From Dokdonella_A sp963758365 (GTDB taxonomy: Bacteria > Pseudomonadota > Gammaproteobacteria > Xanthomonadales > Rhodanobacteraceae): a stretch of DNA of 64,000 nucleotides. Positions 26,082-34,854 of this stretch are shown piece by piece. The stretch's first letter is position 1; each line of letters begins with the position of its first letter. The position numbers and the translations under genes were made by a program. The DNA is taken from NCBI GenBank assembly GCA_963758365.1, contig CAVWVB010000001.1, positions 3,038,001-3,102,000 on the forward strand. Direction: 5' to 3'. The notes below the pieces were generated by a model. The model was not told the origin of the DNA. It saw only the letters and a program-made list of their open reading frames with translations, and did not search any database.

Positions 26082-27914
26082 ATGCCCGGCCGCATTCCAG
26101 AAAAGTTCATCGACGACCTGCTCGCGCGCGTCGACATCGTCGACGTGATCCAGGAGCGCGTGCCGCTGAAGAAGGCCGGGCGCGACTGGTCCGCGCGCTG
26201 TCCGTTCCACGACGAGCGCTCGCCCTCGTTCACCGTGAGTCCGTCCAAGCAGTTCTATCACTGCTTCGGCTGCGGCGCGCACGGCAGCGCGATCGGCTTC
26301 CTGATGAACTACGACCGCCTCGAATTCCCCGACGCGGTCGAGGAACTCGCGAACCGCGCGGGCCTCAAGGTGCCCTACGAGGGCGCTCGCGAGGCGCCGC
26401 GCGAGGACAGTGCCGACCTCTACGCGCTACTCGATGCCGCGGCGCAGTTCTATCGTCGCCAGCTCGAGGCGGGTGAACCTGCGCGCGACTACTTCGCGCA
26501 GCGCGGTCTCGATGCGGCGGTGCTCGCGCGCTTCAACCTCGGCTACGCGCCCGATGCCTGGGACGCGCTGAAGAACGCGCTCGGGACGAGCCCGCAGCGC
26601 ATCGCGCTGCTCGAGAAGGCGGGCCTGCTCACGCACGGCGAGCGCGGCAGCAAGTACGACCGCTTCCGCGACCGCGTCATGTTCCCGATCCTCGACCGGC
26701 GCGGGCGCACGATCGCGTTCGGCGGACGCCTGATCCCGCCCGATCCGGCCAAGCCGGGCGGCAGCGGCGAATCCGCGCAGCCTAGCGATGGCGCTGCGCG
26801 CGCCGATGCTCCGGCGCAGGATGCGGGCAAGCAAGGCGCGGGGCCGAAATACCTCAATTCGCCCGAGACGCCGCTGTTCCACAAGGGCCGCGAGTTGTTC
26901 GGCCTCTGGCAGGTGCGCGAGGCGCATACCAGGATCCCGCGCCTGATCGTGGTCGAAGGCTACATGGATGCGATCTCGCTGCACCAGTTCGGAGTGCCGC
27001 AGGCGGTCGCGACGCTGGGCACCGCGACCACGCGCGATCACGCCGAGATCCTGTTCCGTCAATGTGCGGACGTGTATTTCTGCTTCGACGGCGACCGCGC
27101 GGGCCGCCAGGCCGCGTGGCGCGCAGTCGAATCGGTATTGCCGCGCATGCGCGACGGCCGCCAGGCGCTGTTCCTGTTCCTGCCCGATGGCGAGGATCCG
27201 GATTCGCTGATCCGCCGCGAGGGTACCGCCGGGTTCGAGCAGCGCCTGCAGGAGGCGACGCCGCTCAGCCGGTTCTTTTTCTCCGAACTCGGCAAGGACG
27301 TGAACCTGTCCAGCCTCGATGGCAGGGCGCGCCTGGCCGAACGCGCGCGGCCGCTGCTCGCGCAGATTCCAGACGGTGCATTCCGCGACCTGATGCTGGC
27401 CGAACTCGATGCCGCGACCGGCGTACGCGTGCAGGTGGCCGCGGCTCCGGTGCAGGCGGCCGCGCGTCGCCGTGCGCCGCCGCAGCAGCGCTCACTGGTG
27501 CGTGCCGCGATCATGCTGCTCGTGCAGCGTCCCGCGCTCGCGAGCGCGCTGCAGCCGCCATGGACCTTCGCCGAATTGCGCCAGCCCGGCATTGCGCTGC
27601 TGGTCGAACTGATCGGCCTGTGCCGCGAACGACCGGAGATCTCGACCGGCGCATTGCTCGAGCGTTTCAACGGTCGCGAAGAGGCGCGCGCACTGCAGAA
27701 GCTCGCGGTCATGGAGTTTCCGGGCGGCGAGGATGCGGCGCTCGCGGAATTCCGCGACGCGATCGCGCAACTCGACCGCCGGACCGCGCAGCAGCGCATC
27801 GACGACCTGCTGCGCAAGCAGGGCGAAAGCGGACTCGGCGACGATGAGAAGACCGAATTGCGCGGCCTGCTTGCCGCGCGCGGATCGGCGGGATCGCAGG
27901 TCGGTCCGGCCTGA
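26082..27914 (+). CDS. dnaG: DNA primase
   Basis: 610 aa. Makes RNA primers at the replication fork. CHC2 zinc finger C40-PF-H43 ... C61-FG-C64, an N-terminal catalytic core with SKYDRFRDRVMFPI, a TOPRIM motif VVEGYMDAISL near residue 290 and FDGDRAGRQA, then a C-terminal DnaB-interaction region. Residues about 221-253 are an Ala/Gly/Ser/Pro-rich insertion (DPAKPGGSGE...) before GPKYLNSPETPLFHKG, absent from typical DnaG proteins. Not followed by rpoD, which sits 31 kb away. Confidence 0.97.
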   Translation: MPGRIPEKFIDDLLARVDIVDVIQERVPLKKAGRDWSARCPFHDERSPSFTVSPSKQFYHCFGCGAHGSAIGFLMNYDRLEFPDAVEELANRAGLKVPYEGAREAPREDSADLYALLDAAAQFYRRQLEAGEPARDYFAQRGLDAAVLARFNLGYAPDAWDALKNALGTSPQRIALLEKAGLLTHGERGSKYDRFRDRVMFPILDRRGRTIAFGGRLIPPDPAKPGGSGESAQPSDGAARADAPAQDAGKQGAGPKYLNSPETPLFHKGRELFGLWQVREAHTRIPRLIVVEGYMDAISLHQFGVPQAVATLGTATTRDHAEILFRQCADVYFCFDGDRAGRQAAWRAVESVLPRMRDGRQALFLFLPDGEDPDSLIRREGTAGFEQRLQEATPLSRFFFSELGKDVNLSSLDGRARLAERARPLLAQIPDGAFRDLMLAELDAATGVRVQVAAAPVQAAARRRAPPQQRSLVRAAIMLLVQRPALASALQPPWTFAELRQPGIALLVELIGLCRERPEISTGALLERFNGREEARALQKLAVMEFPGGEDAALAEFRDAIAQLDRRTAQQRIDDLLRKQGESGLGDDEKTELRGLLAARGSAGSQVGPA

Positions 27915-27917
27915 CAA

Positions 27918-27943
27918 GACGCGCCGGGTGAGCCCGGCGCGTC
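27918..27943. terminator. Perfect GC hairpin between convergent dnaG and the secreted-protein gene
   Basis: GACGCGCCGGG / CCCGGCGCGTC, an 11-bp stem with a TGAG loop, beginning 3 bases after the dnaG stop. No T-run on either side, so it may act as a bidirectional barrier or RNA 3' stabiliser rather than a classical terminator. Confidence 0.6.
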
Positions 27944-27963
27944 GGCACGTGCGTGGTTCGCGC

Positions 27964-30390
27964 TCAGTGCGTTTCGAATCCGTCTGTGAAGATCGTATCC
28001 GCCATTGCCGCACAGGGGCCGGGCACCTGCGCGTGACTGAGCGTGATGTCGTCGATCCACCAGCCTTCGGCGGTCTGCGCGGTGTCGGTACCGAAACGCC
28101 AGCGCAGGCGCACGTTCTGTCCCGCGTAGGTGCCGAGGTCGAATTGCGGATGGCTCCAGGCCAGATTGGTACCCGTGTAGGCGCCGCTGCCGACCGTGAA
28201 CCCGCATGCGTTGCCCGCGTTCGTGATCGTGCCCGGGTAACCGCCGAGCGGCGTGATCGCCTGCCAGTCCTGGCCATCGTTCGTCGAAATCTCGACGACG
28301 CCGCCGTCCCAGCCCGCTTCGATCCCGTAGCGCGTCCAGAAGTCCAGCATCGGCGCGGCGCCCGCGGTCAGCGCGATCGGGCCGCTGCCGATCGCGAGGC
28401 ATTCCTGGTTGTTGTAGCCCGAGTAGTAGCTGCGCGCACCCGTATGGGCAACATCGTCGACGACTTCCCAGGCCACGTGCTTGGGTGCGAGCGGCGCCTG
28501 CTTGGGCGCCGCGGCGTTGCCGTCGAGCAGCGGATTGCCGACCTCGGCGCCGCTGAACCAGCTGCCGTCCGCGAGCGGACCGTCTGCATGCGCGGTCAGC
28601 CGCACGAGGTTGCCGTCCTCGCTGTCGTTGCCGGTGTCCGCGGCGCGCACGACATAGGTGTAGTCGGTCGCAGGTGGGACGCCGGTATCGGCGAACGCGA
28701 GCGCATCGAGCGCGCTCGCGAGCAGCGAACCGGGGCCGGGCGTGAACGCGGGATCGAGCGAGCGGTAGACCCGATAGTTCGCGCCCGCGCCGCACGACGA
28801 CTGCGCGGCCTGCCAGCCGAGGTCGATCGCGCACGCGGACGTGCCGGCCGATTGCGCGCTGGCCACGCCCGCGAATGCGGGCGGCGCGGTGCAGCTGCCG
28901 GTCGTGCTCGCCTCGACGCAGGTGCTCGCCGCGGCCGCGCACTGGCCCGACGCGGCGACCGCGCGCACGCGGTAGCCGTAGCTGACCACGCCCGAGGCCG
29001 CAGTGTCGCTGAAGTTCGGCAGAACGAGGCCGCTCGCGATCGTTTCGGTCGCGCCGGCGCCGCAGCCGCCGAGTGTGCGGTCGACCGCATAGGTCGCGCC
29101 GCTGGTTGCGCTCGCGTTCCAGGCGAGGTCGATGCGGTGATCGCCGTTCGGCTGCGCGGCGAGCCCGTCGACCACGGCCGGTGCGACGCACAGGTGCGGC
29201 TGCAGAATGAACAGGCCGCTCTCGATGTCGCTGACCGCGACGACGCCGCTCGCGTAGTACGGATAGTTGCTCCAGGTGCCCTGGTAGCCCGTGGTATCGC
29301 CCCCCGGATAGGTATCGAAGAAGGCGGCTTCGCTGAGACTGCCGGTCGCGATTGCCGAAAGGTCGAGGACCCGCAGGCCGCTCTTGTAGTCCGACTGGTA
29401 GCTGTAGCCGTCGTGCACGTACTGGTTGTGGTCGCTCGCAGCCGTGGGTCCGTGGTAGACGAACTGCACCTCGGGAATCTCGAGGTCCTGCACGTCCCAG
29501 ACATACGTACGCGTGTTGCCGCCGAAGTTCACTTCGTCGGTTTCGTCGTCGAGCAGGAAATGGCGGCGGTCATCGGTCAGCCAGCCCTGGTGCGTGTAGC
29601 CGGTACCGACATACCCGGTGCGCGAAACCTGTTCCGGATTGGCCTTGTCGGTGACATCGACGATGGTCAGCGTGTCCTCGTTCGCGGCGAAGCAGATCTC
29701 GTGGTCCGTGTAGCGCGTGTCCGGGCCATCGTAGACGATGCATTGCGCGTCGTGCGTATAGCCGTCCGCGCCGAAGCAACCCGCGAAAATCGGGTTCAGC
29801 GGATCGTGGACGTCGATCATGTGCAGGCCGGAGTTGCACTGCTGCTGGCCCTGGCGCGAACCGACCGCATAGGCATAACCGGACTGCTCGTCGATCACGA
29901 TATTGTGGGCACGACCGAACTGGCCATACCACGCGTCCTCGGCGAACGTGACCGGCGGCGTGGTCACGTCGCGCAGGTGATGCAGGTCGAATACCTGCAG
30001 GCCGTGGTCGGCCGCCTCCGACACGATTAACGCGTAGTGCTGGTAGACCTTGACGTCGCGCCACAGCGAATTGACGCTGTGGGTGGGCAGGTTGCCGAGC
30101 CGCAGCGGATGCTCGGGATCGGAGATGTCGACGAACGCGGTGCCGTTGTCGAGGCCGATCAGCGCGTACTCCTTGCCGCTGTCCGGGTCGGTCCACCCCC
30201 AGATGTCGTTGCCGTTGCCGCTTCCCGTGGTGCCGAGCCCGGCAAGATCCAGATGGCCGAGCAGGTCGACGTTGTTGCAGGCATAGCCTTCGGCAAAGCC
30301 GCCGACGCAGGGTGCGCTGTGCGCGCCGACGTCCGCGGCCAGCAGGACGAGCGCACACGAGAGCGCGAACCTCGGAGTTCCGGTGGGCAT
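27964..30390 (-). CDS. Secreted choice-of-anchor B family protein with C-terminal DTIFTDGFE tag
   Basis: 808 aa. Signal peptide MPTGTPRFALSCALVLLA...VGA, then an LVIVD-type propeller domain (DIWGWTDPDSGKEYALIGL, TAFVDISDPEHP, LVIVD-like LTIVDVTDKANP) as in choice-of-anchor B proteins, which are defined by a shared exported domain with different C-terminal sorting signals. Two fibronectin III-like modules follow (LAWNASATSGATYAVDR; YRVYRSLDPAF), then a jelly-roll-like domain (FDLGTYAGQNVRLRWRFGTD; GWWIDDITL). It ends ADTIFTDGFETH, matching the tag of the remnant at 3722-4205. Many paired Cys, consistent with DsbA-dependent folding. Function unknown; probably surface-exposed or secreted. Confidence 0.85.
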   Translation of the reverse strand: MPTGTPRFALSCALVLLAADVGAHSAPCVGGFAEGYACNNVDLLGHLDLAGLGTTGSGNGNDIWGWTDPDSGKEYALIGLDNGTAFVDISDPEHPLRLGNLPTHSVNSLWRDVKVYQHYALIVSEAADHGLQVFDLHHLRDVTTPPVTFAEDAWYGQFGRAHNIVIDEQSGYAYAVGSRQGQQQCNSGLHMIDVHDPLNPIFAGCFGADGYTHDAQCIVYDGPDTRYTDHEICFAANEDTLTIVDVTDKANPEQVSRTGYVGTGYTHQGWLTDDRRHFLLDDETDEVNFGGNTRTYVWDVQDLEIPEVQFVYHGPTAASDHNQYVHDGYSYQSDYKSGLRVLDLSAIATGSLSEAAFFDTYPGGDTTGYQGTWSNYPYYASGVVAVSDIESGLFILQPHLCVAPAVVDGLAAQPNGDHRIDLAWNASATSGATYAVDRTLGGCGAGATETIASGLVLPNFSDTAASGVVSYGYRVRAVAASGQCAAAASTCVEASTTGSCTAPPAFAGVASAQSAGTSACAIDLGWQAAQSSCGAGANYRVYRSLDPAFTPGPGSLLASALDALAFADTGVPPATDYTYVVRAADTGNDSEDGNLVRLTAHADGPLADGSWFSGAEVGNPLLDGNAAAPKQAPLAPKHVAWEVVDDVAHTGARSYYSGYNNQECLAIGSGPIALTAGAAPMLDFWTRYGIEAGWDGGVVEISTNDGQDWQAITPLGGYPGTITNAGNACGFTVGSGAYTGTNLAWSHPQFDLGTYAGQNVRLRWRFGTDTAQTAEGWWIDDITLSHAQVPGPCAAMADTIFTDGFETH

Positions 30391-30775
30391 GCTGTTCCCC
30401 CGCGATCGTGAAGACCCGGAACGCTAGCACATCGATCCAGCGCGGTCGCGCGGGGGCGCGCTGACTCGGGCAGCCGGCCGCGCGGTCGGTCCGCGACTCC
30501 CGGCAGTCCTGCCGGCAGCGCGCGGTCGGCGACCGCGACGAAGGCGTTCTGGCGGCCGCCGCGTCGTCCGGCGCGGCACGGGATTCGCTTTCCTGACCGA
30601 AACCGTGTAGGGTCCGCGCACTGTGTTTGCCAGGGTCACGGTGAATCGTGGCCTGATGCGGTCGATCTCGCGATTGTCTCCATCGCCTCACCTCGCTTAC
30701 TCCTTAGCAATCCAGTCTCGATCCCGGGATGTCCCGCGGTCGCGATTTTTCGTCTCTCAGCTTCAGGAGTCAGTC
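30391..30775. other. Intergenic region between divergent secreted-protein and cold-shock genes
   Basis: No convincing gene. It should contain both promoters and the leader of the cold-shock gene; the last 100 bases are less GC-rich and end with CAGGAGT before the ATG. Cold-shock mRNAs often have long structured leaders, but I cannot define one here. Confidence 0.4.
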
Positions 30776-30985
30776 ATGGCAGATCGCCAGATGGGTACCG
30801 TCAAGTGGTTCAACGATGCGAAGGGTTTCGGGTTCATCACGCCGGAAAGCGGCCCCGACCTCTTCGTGCATTTCCGCTCCATCCAGGGTGCGGGTTTCAA
30901 GAGTCTGGCCGAAGGCCAGCGCGTCAGCTTCATCGCCGTGCAGGGCCAGAAGGGCATGCAGGCCGATGAAGTGCAGATGGCGTAA
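30776..30985 (+). CDS. Cold-shock domain protein (CspA family)
   Basis: 69 aa. The single OB-fold cold-shock domain has RNP1 KGFGFIT and RNP2 DLFVHF. Binds single-stranded RNA or DNA and melts RNA structure. AGGAG lies 7 bases before the ATG at 30776, and a strong terminator follows 26 bases after the stop, so it is monocistronic. Cold induction is family knowledge and not shown here. Confidence 0.96.
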   Translation: MADRQMGTVKWFNDAKGFGFITPESGPDLFVHFRSIQGAGFKSLAEGQRVSFIAVQGQKGMQADEVQMA

Positions 30986-31011
30986 GCCGCCTGCGAATCG
31001 CGACGACAAGC

Positions 31012-31047
31012 AGACCCCGGGTCGAAAGACCCGGGGTCTCTTGTTTT
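31012..31047 (+). terminator. Strong Rho-independent terminator after the cold-shock gene
   Basis: AGACCCCGGGTC / GACCCGGGGTCT, a 12-bp stem closed by a GAAA tetraloop and followed by CTTGTTTT. Confidence 0.92.
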
Positions 31048-31081
31048 CATGCATGCGAACGACGACAGAGCGGGGGAAACG

Positions 31082-31267
31082 GTGGCGAAACCCAACTACA
31101 AGTTCGACAAGCGCCAGCGCGATCTGGCCAAGAAGAAGCAGCAGGAGGAGAAACTCCTGCGCAAGCGCGCAAAGGGCGAAGCGAAAGCCAGCGCCGATGC
31201 CGACGTAGCGACGCCGGCCCAACCCGCGGCCGACGGCTCGTCTCCAGGCACGGGCAGCGCGTCCTGA
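31082..31267 (+). CDS. Small Lys-rich conserved hypothetical protein
   Basis: 61 aa from GTG 31082, with GGGGGA upstream; an ATG at 31049 would add eleven residues but overlaps the terminator region. MAKPNYKFDKRQRDLAKKKQ is followed by a highly charged helix (QEEKLLRKRAKGEAK) and an Ala/Ser/Pro-rich tail. Similar short basic proteins occur widely in Gammaproteobacteria without known function. Soluble, probably a charged coiled helix. Confidence 0.7.
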   Translation: MAKPNYKFDKRQRDLAKKKQQEEKLLRKRAKGEAKASADADVATPAQPAADGSSPGTGSAS

Positions 31268-31351
31268 CCAAGCGTCGGCCGGCGCACGCGAACACCTCGA
31301 TTGCATCTGCGCGTCACGGCCGCGCCGATCCGCGCGCGGCTGCGGCCCCGT

Positions 31352-31831
31352 CTATCCGCCCGAGCACGCCTTCGACTGGCACGGCGCCGCGATCTTCTGC
31401 TGCATGAGTTTCTGACTGGCCTCGCGCGCGGCCTCGATTTCGCCGTAGGTGTGGCAGCTCGTCGAGACGATCCGCGAGCCGGTCAGTGTCCCGCGCTCGC
31501 AGATCAGGCGATCGCGGTCGCGCAGTTCGAGGATCGCATTCACGTTTTCCTGCGCGTTGAACAACGCGATCCGGTCGTCGCCGCTCATCCGTTCGACGGT
31601 GCCGGCCTTCTCGAACAGCGCGTGCATCGCCGACAGACCCTGCTCGACCTTGTCGCGTTCCTGCGCAGTCACGTAGGCGTAGCGGCCGCCGTCGTCCATT
31701 TCCTTGCGCACGTCCACCGCGACGGCATCGAAAGCCGCGCCCGTGGTGGCCTTCACGGGCCGGTCTCCCGCGTGCGCCGCGACGCCTGCGCCGAATGCAA
31801 TCGCAATCGCGAGGCCGGCAAGAAAGTTCAT
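31352..31831 (-). CDS. Exported hypothetical protein
   Basis: 159 aa from the ATG at 31831 with GAGGAGA upstream. Signal peptide MNFLAGLAIAIAFGAGVAAHA. The mature part is mostly helical and charged: ERDKVEQGLSAMHALFEKAG, DRIALFNAQENVNAILELRDRDRLICE, then a Cys-containing tail (VSTSCHTYGEIEAAREASQ; CQSKACSGG) that may form disulfides. I do not recognise a family. It stands alone between convergent or tandem neighbours. Confidence 0.75.
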   Translation of the reverse strand: MNFLAGLAIAIAFGAGVAAHAGDRPVKATTGAAFDAVAVDVRKEMDDGGRYAYVTAQERDKVEQGLSAMHALFEKAGTVERMSGDDRIALFNAQENVNAILELRDRDRLICERGTLTGSRIVSTSCHTYGEIEAAREASQKLMQQKIAAPCQSKACSGG

Positions 31832-31921
31832 GGCATCTCCTCGGCGGATATGTCTGCGGCGGATGCTAGGCTGCACCGGCGGCTGCGTCAACGATACCCT
31901 TCGTAGTCCTTGCTGCCGGAT

Positions 31922-33532
31922 TCAGCGCAGATCCGCGACGATCACGCGCGCCGCGTTGTGGCCGGGCGCGCCGGTCACGCCGCCGCCCGGATGGGTGCCC
32001 GCGCCGCACAGATACAGGCCCGGCAACGCGCCGCGGTAATCGGCCTGACCGAGCATTGGGCGCGCACTGAACAACTGGTTGAGCGACAGCGCGCCATGGA
32101 AGATATCGCCGCCGACGAGGCCGAAGTCGCGCTCGAGGTCGAGCGGACTCTTGATCTGGCGACCGAGCACGGACGCCGCGAAGCCCGGGGCCCACTGGTC
32201 GACGGTCGCGACCATCAGATCGGCCACCTCTTCGCGATGATCGTCCCAGCAGCGCCCGTCCGTCAGCACTGGTGCGACATGCTGGCAGAACAGGCTCGCG
32301 ACGTGCCGGCCCGAGGGCGCCAGGGAGTCGTCGAGCGTCGAGGGGATCAGCATCTCGATGATCGGCGCGCGCGACCAGCCCAGCGCGCGCGCATCGAGGT
32401 AGGCGCGGTCCATGTAGTCGAGGCTCGGCGCGAGGATGATGCCCGCGCTCAGATGATCGCCCGCCTCGGGCAACGCGCGGAACCGCGGCAATTCACTGAG
32501 CGCGACATTCATGCGGAACGTGCCCGATCCGCAGCGCCAGTTCGCCATGCGCTCGGCAGTCGCTGCGGGCACGACAGCTGGATCGAGCAACTGTTCGTAG
32601 AGCAGCTTCGGGTTCACATTGGCGACCACGCAGCGCGCGCGCAGCGTTTCGCCGTTCGTGGCGACGACGCCGACCGCACGACCCGGCTTTGCATCGACGG
32701 CTTCGACAATGATCTCGCGCACACCGCAGCCGGTGCGGATGTCGACGCCCGCGGCGCGCGCCGATTTCGCGATTGCCTCGCTGATCGCGCCCATGCCGCC
32801 GATTGCGTGGCCCCAGGCGCCCTTGATCCCGTTGACCTCGCCGAACACGTGGTGCAGCAAGACGTAGGCACTGCCCGGCGTGTACGGACTCGCGTAGTTG
32901 CCGACCACGCCGTCGAATCCGAACACGGCCTTGATCGGCTCGCTCTCGAAGAAGCGTTCGAGGAATTCGGCGGCCGATACCGCAAACAGGTCGAGCAGAT
33001 CGGTGCGCAGGTTCGTATCGAGCGACTTGATGCGCCTGCCGAGCCGGCCCGCACGCAGCAGCTCGGGCAGCGCCTTGAGCCAGCCCGCGTCGGTCACGTT
33101 CGGCGGCGGCTGCAGGGCAACCTCGCGCAGGACATCGGCGATCGCATCGAGACGACGTTCGTACTCGGGCAGCCGTTCGGCATCGCGGCGCGAGAACTTC
33201 GCGACTTCCTCGCGAGTGCGACCCGCACCGATCGCAAGGTAGCGGTCGTCGGGCAACGGCAGGAAGTTGTTGAGCCGGCGCTGCACGATCTTCAAGCCAT
33301 GCGCGGCAAGGTCGAGATCCGCGATTACCTTCGGCTGCAGCAGCGAGACCGTGTACGCCGCGACCGAATTGCGGAAGCCCGGATGGAATTCCTCGGTCAC
33401 CGCAGCGCCCCCGACCACGTCGCGGCGTTCGAGTACGCAGACCTTCAAGCCGGCCTTCGCGAGGTACGCCGCACAGACCAGGCCGTTGTGGCCGCCGCCG
33501 ACCAGGATTGCGTCCCACGCCGTTGCCGTCAT
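31922..33532 (-). CDS. FAD-dependent oxidoreductase, phytoene desaturase/PYROXD2-like
   Basis: 536 aa. N-terminal dinucleotide-binding motif AILVGGGHNGLVCAAYLAKAG with VLERRDVVGG, and a C-terminal FAD motif GLYLCGAGTHPGGGVTGAPGHNAA typical of the phytoene-desaturase/PYROXD2 superfamily. IGGMGAISEAIA and FHGALSLNQLFSARP are typical of the PYROXD2-type branch rather than carotenoid enzymes, and no carotenoid genes are nearby. Substrate unknown. Starts in a 4-base overlap (ATGA) with the stop of the MFS transporter gene, so the two are translationally coupled. Confidence 0.85.
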   Translation of the reverse strand: MTATAWDAILVGGGHNGLVCAAYLAKAGLKVCVLERRDVVGGAAVTEEFHPGFRNSVAAYTVSLLQPKVIADLDLAAHGLKIVQRRLNNFLPLPDDRYLAIGAGRTREEVAKFSRRDAERLPEYERRLDAIADVLREVALQPPPNVTDAGWLKALPELLRAGRLGRRIKSLDTNLRTDLLDLFAVSAAEFLERFFESEPIKAVFGFDGVVGNYASPYTPGSAYVLLHHVFGEVNGIKGAWGHAIGGMGAISEAIAKSARAAGVDIRTGCGVREIIVEAVDAKPGRAVGVVATNGETLRARCVVANVNPKLLYEQLLDPAVVPAATAERMANWRCGSGTFRMNVALSELPRFRALPEAGDHLSAGIILAPSLDYMDRAYLDARALGWSRAPIIEMLIPSTLDDSLAPSGRHVASLFCQHVAPVLTDGRCWDDHREEVADLMVATVDQWAPGFAASVLGRQIKSPLDLERDFGLVGGDIFHGALSLNQLFSARPMLGQADYRGALPGLYLCGAGTHPGGGVTGAPGHNAARVIVADLR

Positions 33533-34815
33533 CGCGCGACCTCGACGCATGCCACAGCGCGCCCGAACGACCAGCGCACGAGCGCCGCGCCGACCACCGC
33601 GCCGACCACGCAGACCACCGCGACGTAGTGCGCCGGCGCGAACGGATGGTCCTTCATCAGCACGGTCACGAGCAACGGCGTGACTCCGCCAAAGATCGCG
33701 TAGGCGATGTTGTACGCGAACGAGATCCCCGAGAACCGTATCAGCGGCGGGAACGCGCGTACCAGCAGCGCCGGAATCACGCCGACCACGCCGACGCAGA
33801 AGCCCGCGATCGCATAGAGGCCGAACAGCCATTGCGGATTGCGTGCAAGTCCGAAGTACAGCGCGTAGGTTGCAACCAGCAACAGCAGGCAGCCGCCGAA
33901 CAGCACGCGCGCCGCGCCGAGGCGGTCGCCGAGCACGCCGAACACGACGCAGCCGAGACAGAGCGCAAGCGTCGCGATGCTGTTGGCCGCGAGCGCGTGC
34001 GCGGGGGCGATCGCGAACAACCGCTGGATCAGGCTTGGCGTCATCAGGATCACGACCACGATCGCGGCGGTCAGCACCCAGGTCAGCAACATCGAGACGG
34101 CCACTGCACGGCCGTGGCCTGCGAGGACGACACGCAGCGGCAGGCCGCGGACCAGCGCCTGGCGCCGCTGCATCTCCTCGAACACCGGGGTTTCGGCAAG
34201 CAGGCGTCGCAGGAAAACCGCAAGGAATCCGAACACGCCGCCGACCAGGAACGGAATGCGCCAGCCGAACGCAAGCACCTGCTCTGCAGTCAGGCTGCGA
34301 TTGACCGCGGTCGCGACCAGCGAGCCGAGCAGGATGCCTGCGGTCAGTCCCGCGGTCAGCGTGCCGCAGGCGAAGCCGACACGGCGTGCAGGCACGTGTT
34401 CGGCGACGAAGGTCCAGGCGCCGGGCACTTCCCCGCCGACTGCGGCGCCCTGCAGGAGACGCATCAGCAGCAGGGCCAGCGGTGCCGCATAGCCGACACT
34501 CGCATAGGTCGGCAACGCACCGATCAGCAGCGTCGGCACCGCCATCAGCAGGACGCTCAGCATGAACATACGCTTGCGGCCGCTGCGGTCGCCGTAGTGC
34601 GCCATCACGATGCCGCCGAGAGGGCGCGCGAGGTAGCCCGCCGCGAACAGGCCGAACGTCTGCACCTGGCGCAGCCAGTCCGGCGTGTCCGCCGGAAAGA
34701 ACAACTGCCCGATCGCGCCGGTGAAGAACACGAAGATGATGAAGTCGTAGAACTCGAGCGCGCCGCCGAGCGCGGCCAGCACCAGCGTGCGCAGCTCGCG
34801 ACGTGTCAGCGCCAT
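33529..34815 (-). CDS. MFS transporter, metabolite:H+ symporter (ProP/MHS) type
   Basis: 428 aa, 12 predicted membrane helices. ALEFYDFIIFVFF at helix 1, the loop GDRSGRKRMFMLS after helix 2, and RLLQGAAVGGEVPGA in helix 4 are hallmarks of the metabolite:H+ symporter family (proline/betaine, citrate, shikimate and others). The second half begins after the cytoplasmic loop LLAETPVFEEMQRRQAL, also typical. Inner membrane uptake driven by protons; substrate not identifiable. Coupled to the FAD oxidoreductase gene, suggesting that the oxidoreductase acts on the imported compound. Confidence 0.9.
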   Translation of the reverse strand: MALTRRELRTLVLAALGGALEFYDFIIFVFFTGAIGQLFFPADTPDWLRQVQTFGLFAAGYLARPLGGIVMAHYGDRSGRKRMFMLSVLLMAVPTLLIGALPTYASVGYAAPLALLLMRLLQGAAVGGEVPGAWTFVAEHVPARRVGFACGTLTAGLTAGILLGSLVATAVNRSLTAEQVLAFGWRIPFLVGGVFGFLAVFLRRLLAETPVFEEMQRRQALVRGLPLRVVLAGHGRAVAVSMLLTWVLTAAIVVVILMTPSLIQRLFAIAPAHALAANSIATLALCLGCVVFGVLGDRLGAARVLFGGCLLLLVATYALYFGLARNPQWLFGLYAIAGFCVGVVGVIPALLVRAFPPLIRFSGISFAYNIAYAIFGGVTPLLVTVLMKDHPFAPAHYVAVVCVVGAVVGAALVRWSFGRAVACVEVAR

Positions 34816-34854
34816 GTCAGCGGTGGTCTCGCGTTCTGGCGCGCAGGCGTCGCA

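Noticed and set aside
27059..29191. Long minus-strand frame across the dnaG 3' end and the secreted protein
   Set aside because: It is an Arg-rich shadow of the real frames; the secreted protein with coherent domains is in another frame.
31922..33532. Carotenoid (phytoene) desaturase
   Set aside because: Motifs fit the PYROXD2-like branch and there are no phytoene synthase or other carotenoid genes in the window.
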